Of a DNA stretch of 50,036 nt, positions 7,096 through 15,506 are shown one piece after another. Location: contig CAYSQE010000011.1 of the NCBI GenBank assembly GCA_964433155.1, positions 1 to 50,036 on the forward strand, read 5' to 3'. Source of the DNA: 2-01-FULL-40-13 sp964433155. GTDB taxonomy: Bacteria; Patescibacteriota; Microgenomatia; UBA1406; GWC2-37-13. The translations under genes and the position numbers were made by a program. Under the pieces are notes generated by a model. It had not been told where the DNA came from. It was given only the letters and a program-made list of their open reading frames with translations, and made no database searches. How positions within the stretch are numbered: the first letter of the stretch is position 1; each line of letters opens with the position of its first letter.

Positions 7096-7342
7096 AAAAA
7101 TACCCTATTTCAAAACAGAAGCAGAAGAAAGAAAATTTTGGCAAACTCATGATTCTACAGAATATGTGGACTGGTCCAAAGCGAAAAGAGTAAGTTTTCC
7201 TAATCTTAAGTTAACTTCGAGGCCAGTTACAATTCGTTTACCTCTCAGTTTAATTGACAGAATTAAAGTTAAAGCACATAAGATTGATATTCCTTATCAG
7301 ACATTGATCAAGAAAATCCTTTTCGAGTCAGTAAGTCAATAG
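7082..7342 (+). CDS. BrnA/CopG-like antitoxin
   Basis: 86 aa, the partner of the BrnT-like toxin just upstream (14-bp overlap). It begins with the E-E-R-K-F-W-x-T-H-D-S-T-E-Y block typical of this antitoxin group, which wraps the toxin. It ends in a ribbon-helix-helix DNA-binding segment (about 45-82), with a TIRLP strand, LIDRIKVKA helix and IPYQTLIKKIL. It should repress its own promoter through the inverted repeat at 6754-6772. It is similar in plan to the antitoxin at 20118-20405. Confidence 0.85.
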   Translation: MRKLKKIPYFKTEAEERKFWQTHDSTEYVDWSKAKRVSFPNLKLTSRPVTIRLPLSLIDRIKVKAHKIDIPYQTLIKKILFESVSQ

Positions 7343-7464
7343 TTAACAGTCTACATGCTAATGAATTTTTTCTTTCGCTACCCATAGTTTTATTTTTCTT
7401 TTTAAAATAGCTTGATATTTTTCATTTGATTTCATATACTCTATACTAGTATTGAGTATCAACA

Positions 7465-7499
7465 TTAGAAGTTAGAAGATAGATGGTAGAAGCTAGAAT
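7465..7499. repeat. Heptamer tandem repeat directly before csoR-like start codon
   Basis: Five degenerate 7-bp units (consensus N-TAGAAG: two TTAGAAG, then ATAGATG, GTAGAAG, CTAGAAT) end at 7499; the ATG begins at 7500. The preceding gap 7343-7464 holds no other feature I can identify. Confidence 0.75.
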
Positions 7500-7727
7500 A
7501 TGGAACTCAAGAAAAGAATAAACAGATTGATTGGACAATTAAAAGGGATCGAGCGGATGGTTGAGACGAAGAGAGACTGTGGAGAAGTGATTCAGCAAAT
7601 TTCGGCTGTTAAAAAGGCAATTGATGGATTATCTAAGGAAATCCTCATATCAGATATCTGTCAATACGTGCCAACAAAAGACTCCAAAAAAGTCGAACAG
7701 ATGGTGGAGAGAGCTATTAGTCTATAG
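7500..7727 (+). CDS. CsoR/FrmR-family (DUF156) transcriptional repressor, possibly CstR-like
   Basis: 75 aa, all-helical. It begins with the family block LKKRINRLIGQLKGIERM and ends with a short third helix. The family senses Cu(I), Ni/Co, formaldehyde or persulfides. Here Cys27 and Cys54 are present, but the residue four before the second Cys, His in copper-sensing CsoR, is Ile50. Two Cys without the His is the pattern of the persulfide sensor CstR, so a redox or sulfide role is more likely than copper. It is followed 32 bp later by thioredoxin reductase, which fits redox control. That specificity is inference. Confidence 0.8.
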   Translation: MELKKRINRLIGQLKGIERMVETKRDCGEVIQQISAVKKAIDGLSKEILISDICQYVPTKDSKKVEQMVERAISL

Positions 7728-7755
7728 TTAGTAGTTATTAGTTCATAGTTCATAG
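7726..7755. repeat. Heptamer tandem repeat between csoR-like gene and trxB
   Basis: Four 7-bp units, AGTTAGT, AGTTATT, AGTTCAT, AGTTCAT, plus AG, starting within the stop codon of the upstream gene and ending four bases before the GTG of trxB. They fill almost the whole intergenic space. Confidence 0.8.
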
Positions 7756-7759
7756 AAAA

Positions 7760-8680
7760 GTGTCTGAAATTGAAAATGTAATCATAATTGGAGGTGGGCC
7801 GGCTGGATTAGCAGCGGCAATCTATAATGCTAGAGCAAACTTAAACCCGCTAGTTTTAGCAGGATCGCCTCCAGGTGGCCAGCTTATGCTGACTTCTGAT
7901 GTTGAAAATTATCCAGGGTTTGAATCGATTTTAGGACCAGAGCTTATAGAGAAGTTTCGTTTGCACGCCAAAAAGTTTGGGACGCGCATAATAGATGAAA
8001 ATGTGTTGAAGGTTGATTTTTCAAAAAAACCACTGGAGATTTACACGTCAAATAAGTCTTATAAGACTAATACGGTTATCGTCGCAACTGGAGCAAAGGC
8101 TCTTTGGTTGAATCTGCCTAATGAGCAGAGACTTCGAGGAAAAGGCGTCTCTGCCTGTGCAACCTGCGATGCATTTTTCTTCAAAAACAAAATCGTTGGA
8201 GTGGTTGGAGGAGGGGATACTGCGATGGAAGAGGCTCTCACTTTGACAAAATTTGCTAACAAAGTATATATTATTCATCGTCGGGATCAATTCAGAGCTT
8301 CAAAAATTATGCAGGATCGAGTAAGGAAAAACCCAAAGATAGAGACTATTTGGAATACTGTTGTAGTTGATGTTTTGGGTGAGCAGAAAGTTGAAGGGAT
8401 TAAACTGCAAAAATCACAAGCAGATTCTGGACAGACCAGGATCTTACAACTTGAAGGCCTATTTCTGGCGATAGGTCACAAGCCTGACACAGATATATTT
8501 AAAGGTCAGATTGAATTTGATCAAAAGGGATATATCGTCACCAAACAGAGCATGACTTCAGTTCCCGGAGTATTTGCTGCAGGTGATTGCGTCGACCATA
8601 TTTATAGACAAGCCGGTACGGCCGTTGGGATGGGTATAGCTGCGGCACTAGATGTTGAGAAATGGTTAGACCAAGCTTAG
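7760..8680 (+). CDS. trxB: Thioredoxin reductase
   Basis: 306 aa flavoprotein that reduces thioredoxin with NADPH. It contains the FAD-binding GGGPAGLAAA (11-20), the redox-active CATC (133-136) followed by D, the NADPH-binding GGGDTAMEEA (150-159) and the C-terminal FAD motif GVFAAGDC. Length and order are normal for low-Mr bacterial TrxB. The start is GTG at 7760; no ATG lies nearby in frame. Placed directly after the CsoR/CstR-like regulator and likely co-transcribed with it, and followed 29 bp later by glutamate dehydrogenase. Confidence 0.95.
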   Translation: MSEIENVIIIGGGPAGLAAAIYNARANLNPLVLAGSPPGGQLMLTSDVENYPGFESILGPELIEKFRLHAKKFGTRIIDENVLKVDFSKKPLEIYTSNKSYKTNTVIVATGAKALWLNLPNEQRLRGKGVSACATCDAFFFKNKIVGVVGGGDTAMEEALTLTKFANKVYIIHRRDQFRASKIMQDRVRKNPKIETIWNTVVVDVLGEQKVEGIKLQKSQADSGQTRILQLEGLFLAIGHKPDTDIFKGQIEFDQKGYIVTKQSMTSVPGVFAAGDCVDHIYRQAGTAVGMGIAAALDVEKWLDQA

Positions 8681-8709
8681 CTTGGTTAGAAATTAATAAT
8701 CATTAATCT

Positions 8710-10044
8710 ATGCAAAACACAGGTGAGAAAATCCTTGAGACGACTCAAGACATTATCCAAAAAACCACCGAAAAACTTAAGTTAGACGAGGAGACGACTA
8801 AACAACTTCTTCAACCAGAAGCTCTCCATGAGGTAAATTTTCCTGTAAGACTTGATAACGGAAAGTTGAGACTCTTTAAGGGATTTCGGATCCAACACAA
8901 TAGTGCTCTTGGTCCCTATAAAGGAGGGATACGCTTTCATCAAAATGTCACTAAAGAAGAAGTTCAGGCTCTTGCGACCTTAATGACTATAAAATGTGCT
9001 GTTGCGGGTCTTCCTTTGGGTGGTGGCAAAGGTGGAGTGGTTGTCGATCCCAAACATTTATCAAAGACAGAGCTAGAAAGACTATCACGCGCATATGTGC
9101 GGGCAATCGCATCCACGATTGGTCCTATCCTGGATATTCCAGCCCCAGACGTCAATACAAACTCCAAAATAATGGAGTGGATGACGGAAGAGTATATAAC
9201 GATAGTTAAAAATCGTTATAAATCGTTAAAAATAGCTAATTACAACAATTTAAAACTATTTGCAACGAATTCTAACTATTTACGGGCTACCTTTACGGGA
9301 AAACCGGTCGATAAAGGAGGCACGCTTGGGAGGACTGAGGCGACGGGAAGAGGGGGAGTGATAATTTTGAAGGCTTTGCTTGCAAAATTAAGTTCCAAGT
9401 TGCAAGTTCCAAGTTCCAAATTAACTGTCGCGGTACAAGGCTACGGTAATGTGGGTTATTATTTTGCCAAAATCGCAGAAAGAGAAGGCTTCAAGGTTGT
9501 CGCTGTTTCTGATTCAAAAGGAGCCGTTTATGTTGAAGAGGGGCTTGATCCTGATGCAACAATGAAATGTAAAGAAGAGCGTGGAAGTGTTGCCGGTTGT
9601 TACTGTAGAGGATCGGTATGTGATATACGTTTTGGAAAGTCCATCACCAACGATGAACTTTTAGAGTTACCGGTTGAGATTCTTGTGCCTTCAGCCCTTG
9701 AGAACGTGATCAATGAAGACAATATGCGAGATATCAAAGCTAAGATTATCATCGAAATGGCAAACGGTCCGGTGACAGAGGAAGCCTATGAATATCTAAC
9801 AAAAAAAGGCACAGTTATCGTGCCTGATGTTCTGGCAAATAGTGGGGGTGTGACGGTTTCATATCTTGAGTGGTATCAAAATATGCATTCTGAGCGATGG
9901 AGTGAGGATAAAGTCAATACAAAACTTAAAGAAACGATGGAAAAAGCTCTTCTTCCAATATGGAAAAAATCTATCAGCAAAAAAATTCCTCTTAAACAGG
10001 CAGCCTTCGAAGTGGCGATTGAGCGCATTATGGAGAAATGGTAA
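8710..10044 (+). CDS. gdhA: Glutamate dehydrogenase (Glu/Leu/Phe/Val family) with in-frame repeat insertions
   Basis: 444 aa. Oxidatively deaminates glutamate to 2-oxoglutarate. Visible are KGGIRFH (71-77), the catalytic-lysine region PLGGGKGG (Lys107), the APDVNT loop (145-150), TFTGKP and the Rossmann GYGNVG (244-249). Two stretches look inserted relative to the family: about residues 168-192, encoded by a degenerate repeat at 9207-9290, and about 226-238, encoded by heptamers at 9392-9419. A four-Cys segment (Cys287, 297, 299, 304) replaces the usual loop before ITNDELLELPVE and could bind metal or form disulfides. Coenzyme preference cannot be read safely. Confidence 0.92.
   Translation: MQNTGEKILETTQDIIQKTTEKLKLDEETTKQLLQPEALHEVNFPVRLDNGKLRLFKGFRIQHNSALGPYKGGIRFHQNVTKEEVQALATLMTIKCAVAGLPLGGGKGGVVVDPKHLSKTELERLSRAYVRAIASTIGPILDIPAPDVNTNSKIMEWMTEEYITIVKNRYKSLKIANYNNLKLFATNSNYLRATFTGKPVDKGGTLGRTEATGRGGVIILKALLAKLSSKLQVPSSKLTVAVQGYGNVGYYFAKIAEREGFKVVAVSDSKGAVYVEEGLDPDATMKCKEERGSVAGCYCRGSVCDIRFGKSITNDELLELPVEILVPSALENVINEDNMRDIKAKIIIEMANGPVTEEAYEYLTKKGTVIVPDVLANSGGVTVSYLEWYQNMHSERWSEDKVNTKLKETMEKALLPIWKKSISKKIPLKQAAFEVAIERIMEKW
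9207..9290. repeat. Degenerate ~10-bp-period repeat inside gdhA
   Basis: AATCGTTATA, AATCGTTAAA and AATAGCTAAT follow each other, then two ACTATTT-containing copies about 30 bp apart (9256 and 9286). All are translated in-frame as a Lys/Asn/Tyr/Leu-rich stretch placed between the APDVNT loop and TFTGKP of glutamate dehydrogenase. Confidence 0.55.
9392..9419. repeat. Heptamer tandem repeat inside gdhA
   Basis: Four direct 7-bp units, GTTCCAA, GTTGCAA, GTTCCAA, GTTCCAA, translated in-frame as part of a surface segment just before the Rossmann strand of glutamate dehydrogenase. Confidence 0.85.
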
Positions 10045-10062
10045 AATATAGTTTACCGCTTT

Positions 10063-11124
10063 ATGCAAGATTTGAAAGAATTTTTGCTTTTTCTAAAAAA
10101 CTATGCAAAGACAAGGATTGTTGATTTTGCCCTCGGATTTGAAAATCTTAAAGACATTGTTGTAGCTTTTTTACTTGCCAAAAGAGGTAAGTATTCGACA
10201 CACTTTCTTAACAGCTCATTTTTTCTTCTCATTGCGGCAGCTATTATAGGTGGTCCAACGATTGCAGAAAATAACCCCCTTATAAGCTCTCTAGAGCAGA
10301 GTAGTAGTTATCAAGCGGGAGTTGTCTCTTATAATCCCTATGAAAATGCCCTATCGACTGTGATCTCGGCTAAACCAAGAGATAAGATTGTTGACTACGA
10401 AGTTTTAGGAGGAGACACCTTGGCTTCAATAGGTAAAAAATTTGATATCTCGGTGGATACGATTAAATGGGCAAACAACTTGAAGACAGATACCATAAAA
10501 CCAGGACAGATGTTGAAAATTCCCCCTGTCACAGGCGTAGTTCATAAGGTTGCTTCTGGTGATAACGTTTATAGCATTGCAAAAAAATACAGCACAGATG
10601 CCCAGAAGATCGTCAATTTCCCTTTCAATGATTTTGCAGATCTTGATACATTTTCTTTGACTCAGGGGCAGATCCTCTATGTACCAGATGGAGTTATTGA
10701 AGAGGAAAAGCCGAAGTATATTGCTCAAAGAACTGTGACACAGATTCAAGCTGGAGTAAAAGGCACGTCCAACTTTATCTGGCCGGCATCTGGCGCGATC
10801 TCACAATATCCAGTCTGGTACCATATGGCTGTCGATATTGAGAATGCGTCTGCACCACCAATTTTGGCTGCTGATACTGGAACTGTTACCTATTCTGGTT
10901 GTCTACAATGGGGGTATGGTTGTCACATTATTGTCGATCATGACAACGGTTATCAAAGCCTTTACGCACATATGTCGAGTTTGGGAGTATCTGCAGGTGA
11001 GGCGGTATCTCAAGGTCAGACAATAGGTCGAATGGGGTCAACCGGAAGATCGACAGGAACGCATCTTCATTTTGAAGTCCGCTCCGGCGGGACTCTTCTG
11101 AACCCGCTTAATTTTTTGAAGTAG
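10063..11124 (+). CDS. Membrane-anchored LysM-M23 metallopeptidase
   Basis: 353 aa, a cell-wall hydrolase or remodeller of peptidoglycan. One membrane segment at about residues 50-68 puts the rest outside. Two LysM repeats follow at about 110-154 and 158-207, which bind glycan strands. The M23 (LytM/lysostaphin-type) domain covers about 240-353, with zinc ligands His254 and Asp258 in WYHMAVD, His303 in the YAHM motif, and HLHFE at 334-338. All catalytic ligands seem present. The ATG at 10063 is preceded by TAAAAT at 10042-10047 overlapping the end of gdhA, so it may have its own promoter. Confidence 0.9.
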   Translation: MQDLKEFLLFLKNYAKTRIVDFALGFENLKDIVVAFLLAKRGKYSTHFLNSSFFLLIAAAIIGGPTIAENNPLISSLEQSSSYQAGVVSYNPYENALSTVISAKPRDKIVDYEVLGGDTLASIGKKFDISVDTIKWANNLKTDTIKPGQMLKIPPVTGVVHKVASGDNVYSIAKKYSTDAQKIVNFPFNDFADLDTFSLTQGQILYVPDGVIEEEKPKYIAQRTVTQIQAGVKGTSNFIWPASGAISQYPVWYHMAVDIENASAPPILAADTGTVTYSGCLQWGYGCHIIVDHDNGYQSLYAHMSSLGVSAGEAVSQGQTIGRMGSTGRSTGTHLHFEVRSGGTLLNPLNFLK

Positions 11125-11133
11125 GTTTTCTGC

Positions 11134-11162
11134 TTGAAAAACTATGGGTTATATAGTAAAAT
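11134..11162 (+). promoter_or_regulatory. Promoter for 11169-11495
   Basis: TTGAAA (11134-11139), 17-bp spacer, TAAAAT (11157-11162). Predicted +1 is the A of the ATG at 11169, so the transcript would be leaderless. Confidence 0.6.
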
Positions 11163-11168
11163 AGTTTC

Positions 11169-11495
11169 ATGAAACCATTTGCTAGAGTTTTTGCAATTTT
11201 TGCTATTGGTGGTTTAGGACTTACTCGCATTGTTTTTGGTGGTTATGAGGCTCAATATTCCGCTGCATTTGGGCCTGTTGATGTTCCAGGAGTTCATTGT
11301 GTTTCTAGGCGCGCAGGTGAACCATGGGAACGAGCTGCATTGAGGGCTCTTGAAGAAGATGGCGTTAAAGTAAGCCAAAAAGCTTTGAATCAAATTAGAG
11401 ATCAGGGTCAATTTTTAAACGATACAGTTCCAGAATATCCTTATCAATTCGGTAACGAAGGAACTTCCCCAAATCCATACTGCGAAAGAAAATAA
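11169..11495 (+). CDS. Small secreted hypothetical protein
   Basis: 108 aa. Residues 1-25 look like a signal peptide (basic start, then AIFAIGGLGLTRIVFGG). The mature part is soluble and carries two cysteines, about positions 44 and 105. No family recognised. It stands alone on the plus strand with its own leaderless-type promoter, and its stop is immediately followed by the end of the convergent GT2 gene (11496), so the two transcripts meet tail to tail. Confidence 0.6.
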   Translation: MKPFARVFAIFAIGGLGLTRIVFGGYEAQYSAAFGPVDVPGVHCVSRRAGEPWERAALRALEEDGVKVSQKALNQIRDQGQFLNDTVPEYPYQFGNEGTSPNPYCERK

Positions 11496-12506
11496 TCATT
11501 TACCTTTTTTTTGTAGTCTTGAAATAATTAATCCCCAAGCTGATCCAAGATCGATAATAAGATAGAGGATTATTGATGATATAATGCTTTTTAAAAGAAA
11601 TATCGAGCCTTTCTGCTTTAAAACAAAGGTCCAGAAGTACCACTCCAGATTTGTAAACTGAATAGCAATAATTATAGCTATATATAAAAATATCCAATGG
11701 AAGGCGCTTAGAATAAGTGTGATCACTAATAAACCAGCTAAGAGAGCTTTGAACGCTTCTTTTTTGGAAGTAGTAACGGGATCAAAACGCAATCTTTTCT
11801 GATAGAGTCCTATCCAGTCCCTAGCTCTTTTGAAATATTTTATTGCAATGGGCAAGAAGTCTTCAAATTCATGATAAATTAAAAGTTCAGGCGAAAACCT
11901 GATCTTAGTATGTTTTTCAATTCGGTGAGTTAATTCAATATCTTCGACTGTTGGTTGGGTAAATTTTTCGTCAAAGCCTCCGATCTTTTGGAAAAGCTTT
12001 TTTTCAATTCCTGCGATGCGGGTAGAGAAGAGATAGTAGCGAGCATATTTTTCCCGTTCGATAAACCAGTAGACCCAGTCTCTCATAGCTTTAAAATTGG
12101 GAAAAAACTCATCGGTTTTTTGGCGATAGTGCCATATTCCAGTAAAAGCTTTGATTTTGTTGTCTTCGCTAAGAAGATATGCGTATCTAAGAGTTGATTT
12201 GGCAAGTTCAACATCTGAATCCAGAAAAAGAATATAGTCTCCCTTGGCTTTCTTAACTCCATAATTTCTCGCCTTAGCCGGCCCAGAATGTTTCTTTAGT
12301 TGAAAAACCGTCAATTTGTAACTCAGAACAGATTGAATTTCTTTGATTTTTTTAAGGGTCCGATCTTTTGATTTATCATCGATCAAAATGACCTCAATAC
12401 GATTGAAGTTTTTGAATTGAGAATTATTAATTGATAAGAGAGGGGTTTGAATGGTATTTTGACTATTATACGTTGGGATGACTATTGAAAGCAGGATCTT
12501 ATTCAT
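11496..12506 (-). CDS. Family 2 glycosyltransferase with C-terminal membrane segments
   Basis: 336 aa. The N-terminal GT-A domain reads LSIVIPTYNSQNTIQTPL, LIDDKSKD (nucleotide-binding Asp pair) and LFLDSDVEL, whose D-x-D binds the metal and sugar nucleotide; AKARNYGVKKAKGDYI lies between. Two or three hydrophobic segments near residues 255-330 anchor it in the membrane. It is the last gene of a five-gene minus-strand operon beginning at 16505, 15 bp after the HAD gene, so it probably acts in surface-glycan assembly. Donor and acceptor are unknown. Confidence 0.88.
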   Translation of the reverse strand: MNKILLSIVIPTYNSQNTIQTPLLSINNSQFKNFNRIEVILIDDKSKDRTLKKIKEIQSVLSYKLTVFQLKKHSGPAKARNYGVKKAKGDYILFLDSDVELAKSTLRYAYLLSEDNKIKAFTGIWHYRQKTDEFFPNFKAMRDWVYWFIEREKYARYYLFSTRIAGIEKKLFQKIGGFDEKFTQPTVEDIELTHRIEKHTKIRFSPELLIYHEFEDFLPIAIKYFKRARDWIGLYQKRLRFDPVTTSKKEAFKALLAGLLVITLILSAFHWIFLYIAIIIAIQFTNLEWYFWTFVLKQKGSIFLLKSIISSIILYLIIDLGSAWGLIISRLQKKGK

Positions 12507-12521
12507 TCCAGATGAATTTTA

Positions 12522-13166
12522 CTACAAAAAATCAAAAATGCCTTTCAAATCTTCAATTCTCGCTTTATCTTTTCCATCTTTACCTCTTGCCACCCACAAA
12601 GCTTGCCAGCCAAATTTCCTAACAGATAAAACTCCATGATAAAGTGAGTCATCAATCATAAGGACTTGGGACTTTGGAACAGTTAAATAGGCCTGAACTG
12701 CTTCGAATATTTTAACATTTGGTTTGAGAACTCCAATCTCAGCTGAAAGAAAGAACTTTTCAAAATATTTATGCAAATTGAATCGATTCATTTCAAAATA
12801 AAAAGATTCGCTGTCGGTGTTTGAGATGATGACTAATCTTAATTGTTTTTGTTTAAGTCTTTTCAGGACGTCAATCGTTTCAGGATATGGTTGTGATTTT
12901 AAGACTAATCCCCACCAGCTTTTATATGCTTTTTCAAGCATTTTATCACTTACTTTTAAATTCAACCTTTGAGCAAGGTGACGAATTCCTTCACGCAGTG
13001 ACCAAGGTTTTTTGAGTAAACTGACCAACCCTTGCTTTTGGAATGTTTCTATTCCAACAGAATTAGCCTTTAAAATTGCTTTTAATTCAATCCATTCCTT
13101 TCCGCTTCCTCCCTCACAGAGCGTTCCCCACATGTCAAAACAGATGGCCTTTATTTTGATTTTCAT
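12522..13166 (-). CDS. HAD-superfamily hydrolase
   Basis: 214 aa from the ATG at 13166 (MKIKIKAICFDMWGTLC); an ORF reading to 13205 only adds upstream residues that overlap the neighbour further. Motif I is DMWGT with nucleophile Asp11, but the usual second Asp is Trp13, as in some dehalogenase-like HADs. Motif II is VIISNTDS, motif III includes the Lys in VLKPNVKIFE, and motif IV is MIDDS. It overlaps the 3' end of the upstream membrane-protein gene by 32 bp. It probably acts on a phosphorylated sugar or nucleotide intermediate of the surrounding operon. Confidence 0.82.
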   Translation of the reverse strand: MKIKIKAICFDMWGTLCEGGSGKEWIELKAILKANSVGIETFQKQGLVSLLKKPWSLREGIRHLAQRLNLKVSDKMLEKAYKSWWGLVLKSQPYPETIDVLKRLKQKQLRLVIISNTDSESFYFEMNRFNLHKYFEKFFLSAEIGVLKPNVKIFEAVQAYLTVPKSQVLMIDDSLYHGVLSVRKFGWQALWVARGKDGKDKARIEDLKGIFDFL

Positions 13167-13917
13167 AAAAAACAAAAAAAATTCCAATTGGGACCCATAT
13201 GACAAGCAGAGGAAAAACAGAAATATGAGTTATATAAATAGCATAAATTCCTAAAAGAAGATTAGAACAAATAAGTAATATAATTGAAATCAGTTTTATT
13301 TTTCTTTTCTTAAGAAGAGAAAGTAAGAAGCCAGCCCAAAAAAGATCAGCTATGCCGATCGAGCTTTTAGCAAAATTAACCGAGAGAGGAAAATCAATAG
13401 CTTTAGTTGTGTAGAGAATTTGCCGAGAAGAAGACGTAAACCATACAAAGAAAATGTCATAGATAAACCAAAAAATACTTATGATGATAAACCGTTTCAC
13501 CGTCATTAATTTAGTCTGAATAAAAAATGGTCCAAGCCAAAGGATTCCCAAGATAAGCAAAACATTATGTAAGACAGATGTTGGATAATAGAAGCGAGCC
13601 GTTATAAAAAGCAAGGCTACGGCTACAAAAAGTAATTTATATAGAAGATTCTTATTAATAGAAAGCCATAAGGCATGTCCAAAGACAAGCAGGCTTAAAA
13701 TTATTTTGAGATACCAAGAAACAAAGTTTTTAGGAGCGGTGGTAAGAAAAAATAAAATAAATAGCGTGCCCAAGATTATAAAGATAAGAAGAAATACGGG
13801 TGATATTTTTGACCCTGTTTTTTGTATTTCCCTTATACGCGGTTTGAAATTTGTTTCTTTAAGTGTTAATAAGAGAAAGAGAAGAACTAATATATTCAAA
13901 CCAATAGAATCGGTCAT
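13135..13917 (-). CDS. Polytopic membrane protein of unknown function
   Basis: 260 aa, about seven or eight hydrophobic segments covering nearly the whole chain, with a short cytoplasmic loop at about residues 20-38 (KETNFKPRIREIQKTGSK). I do not recognise a family or catalytic motif. It overlaps the preceding GT-C gene by 4 bp (ATGA type) and the following HAD gene by 32 bp, so it is translationally embedded in the glycan operon. It could be a flippase-like or small GT-C-like component; neither is supported by a motif. Confidence 0.7.
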   Translation of the reverse strand: MTDSIGLNILVLLFLLLTLKETNFKPRIREIQKTGSKISPVFLLIFIILGTLFILFFLTTAPKNFVSWYLKIILSLLVFGHALWLSINKNLLYKLLFVAVALLFITARFYYPTSVLHNVLLILGILWLGPFFIQTKLMTVKRFIIISIFWFIYDIFFVWFTSSSRQILYTTKAIDFPLSVNFAKSSIGIADLFWAGFLLSLLKKRKIKLISIILLICSNLLLGIYAIYITHISVFPLLVIWVPIGIFFVFYENQNKGHLF

Positions 13918-15500
13918 GGTGTAATTTTTTTGATAAAAATTAATGGCACGCCTTCTCGCTTGACAGTGTAGATTGTTTTTCCAGGGTGGCGAAGGTGGAA
14001 ACTCCAGCGGGTAAAGGTGAAGATATAATCAGCTTCATTTACATTGGTAGTTAGGTGCATATTTGGTTTGAAGTACGTGGTGGAGGATAGAGGATCGCCT
14101 TCGACAAAGATTTTATATGCTTTTTTTTGGTCATTTACATTTTCATTAAACCATTCTACTCCTTCTTTGTATCCTAACCCTAAGTAATCTGTCTCATACT
14201 TCCCTGAAGCCCCTTTTAAACCTCCAGCGAGTGAGTTGAAATAAAGGTATTGGTAGGGATGAAGCGTAATCATTTCTTTGACCGTGAACAATAAAGAAAT
14301 GATAACCAATAAACCAGTTATCAATTTCCAATGACCAATTTCCAATGACCAATTTCCAATTTTAAAACTAAATAATGATTTCAATCCAAACATCGCAATA
14401 ATAATCATCGGAATAATTAAGAAAAGAAATTGCCTCCACGAGTCGTAGAGGGTTGGTCTAAAAAGGATAACCAAAATAATTGGGACGTAAAAAATCATCA
14501 TTAAATAGAGTTGGATCCATCTACTATTACCATCTTTGCTCGATCGTTGCATAGATGGTATAAGAACGTTCTTAAAAGTAGAAGAAAAGATTACAAGATT
14601 GCCGATCAGAAATAAAATGTGAAATATAATTGGGGTTGTAATGAGGATCATTTTGGGAAGATAGTACCAAGGAAGGGGATTGACCCCAGCTTGATAAAAT
14701 GTGCCTTCAAAAAGGACTGCAGCGCCAAACGGAAAACCCTTCAAAGATTCGCGTATCATGTCTAATATACCTACGATCGGATGAGTGAATAGGTAGGGAT
14801 GGGTGAAATGCATAAAAAAAATTGTTGAAATAAAAATAGTTAATTGTTCTATTGCTAATTGTTTTAGGCTTTTTTTATTCTTTCTTAGGTTCAAAATGAG
14901 AAGAAATAGTAAATTAAGAATCATCAGATACCAAAATACTGCTCTTTGATTAATGATTAAAGCCATAATGAGGCCAAAAATAATTTGTTTAGCTATATTT
15001 TGATTGCTATCTAAAAAGTAAAAGAGATACCATAGAGCTAACGTAAAAAATAATGTAGTAGGAATATCGATCGAGTTTACAAATATGAAGGTGAAAAATG
15101 AAGGGATAAGTAAAAGAAAGACCACAGATATTAGACCGTAGACTTTAGATGTTAGTTTTGAAATGATTAGATATAAGAAGACGAAAATTAAGACAGAGTA
15201 GAGAGCTTTAATAAGATGATAAAGCTCAAACGTGAATTTTTTAAACGGGAGAGTTGACAATAGCGTAATAAGATCAAAAAATACTCCGTGAGTCCTTATG
15301 TGTACGCCTCCATGAATAAATGTCGATTCTGTGAGATTATGAGGGATACGAAAGAGATTAAATATTTGGATAAGATAATGTCTTCCAACTTGGATGTATA
15401 CCTTCTCATCCCAGGCTATTCCATAGTCTTTATAGGTAAGAAAGATGATGACTAAAAGAGAAGTAATAAAAAGAAAAAAGAGTAGATTTTTTTTAATCAT
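13914..15500 (-). CDS. GT-C fold membrane glycosyltransferase (GT39/GT83-like)
   Basis: 528 aa with about 11-12 membrane segments. The first extracytoplasmic loop has KDYGIAWDEKVYIQVGRHYL; the D-E after a hydrophobic segment is the catalytic acid pair typical of PMT/ArnT-like enzymes that use polyprenyl-phosphate sugars. A C-terminal soluble part of about 110 aa follows. Residues translated from a 14-bp tandem repeat at 14322-14360 (NWSLEIGHWKL) lie between two late membrane segments. It starts 6 bp after the methyltransferase gene and overlaps the next membrane-protein gene by 4 bp. Substrate unknown. Confidence 0.8.
   Translation of the reverse strand: MIKKNLLFFLFITSLLVIIFLTYKDYGIAWDEKVYIQVGRHYLIQIFNLFRIPHNLTESTFIHGGVHIRTHGVFFDLITLLSTLPFKKFTFELYHLIKALYSVLIFVFLYLIISKLTSKVYGLISVVFLLLIPSFFTFIFVNSIDIPTTLFFTLALWYLFYFLDSNQNIAKQIIFGLIMALIINQRAVFWYLMILNLLFLLILNLRKNKKSLKQLAIEQLTIFISTIFFMHFTHPYLFTHPIVGILDMIRESLKGFPFGAAVLFEGTFYQAGVNPLPWYYLPKMILITTPIIFHILFLIGNLVIFSSTFKNVLIPSMQRSSKDGNSRWIQLYLMMIFYVPIILVILFRPTLYDSWRQFLFLIIPMIIIAMFGLKSLFSFKIGNWSLEIGHWKLITGLLVIISLLFTVKEMITLHPYQYLYFNSLAGGLKGASGKYETDYLGLGYKEGVEWFNENVNDQKKAYKIFVEGDPLSSTTYFKPNMHLTTNVNEADYIFTFTRWSFHLRHPGKTIYTVKREGVPLIFIKKITP
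14322..14360. repeat. 14-bp tandem repeat inside GT-C gene
   Basis: The unit CAATTTCCAATGAC occurs 2.8 times. Each unit divides into two heptamers, CAATTTC and CAATGAC. It is translated in-frame between hydrophobic segments of the glycosyltransferase. Confidence 0.85.
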
Positions 15501-15506
15501 CGTATT

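Noticed and set aside
7465..7755. CRISPR array from the short direct repeats
   Set aside because: The units are 7 bp, contiguous and degenerate with no spacers, and no cas genes are present.
9859..10068. Antisense and alternate-frame ORFs within gdhA, rho, trxB and the other large genes
   Set aside because: They lie wholly inside strongly supported genes in other frames and show no family motifs or own signals.
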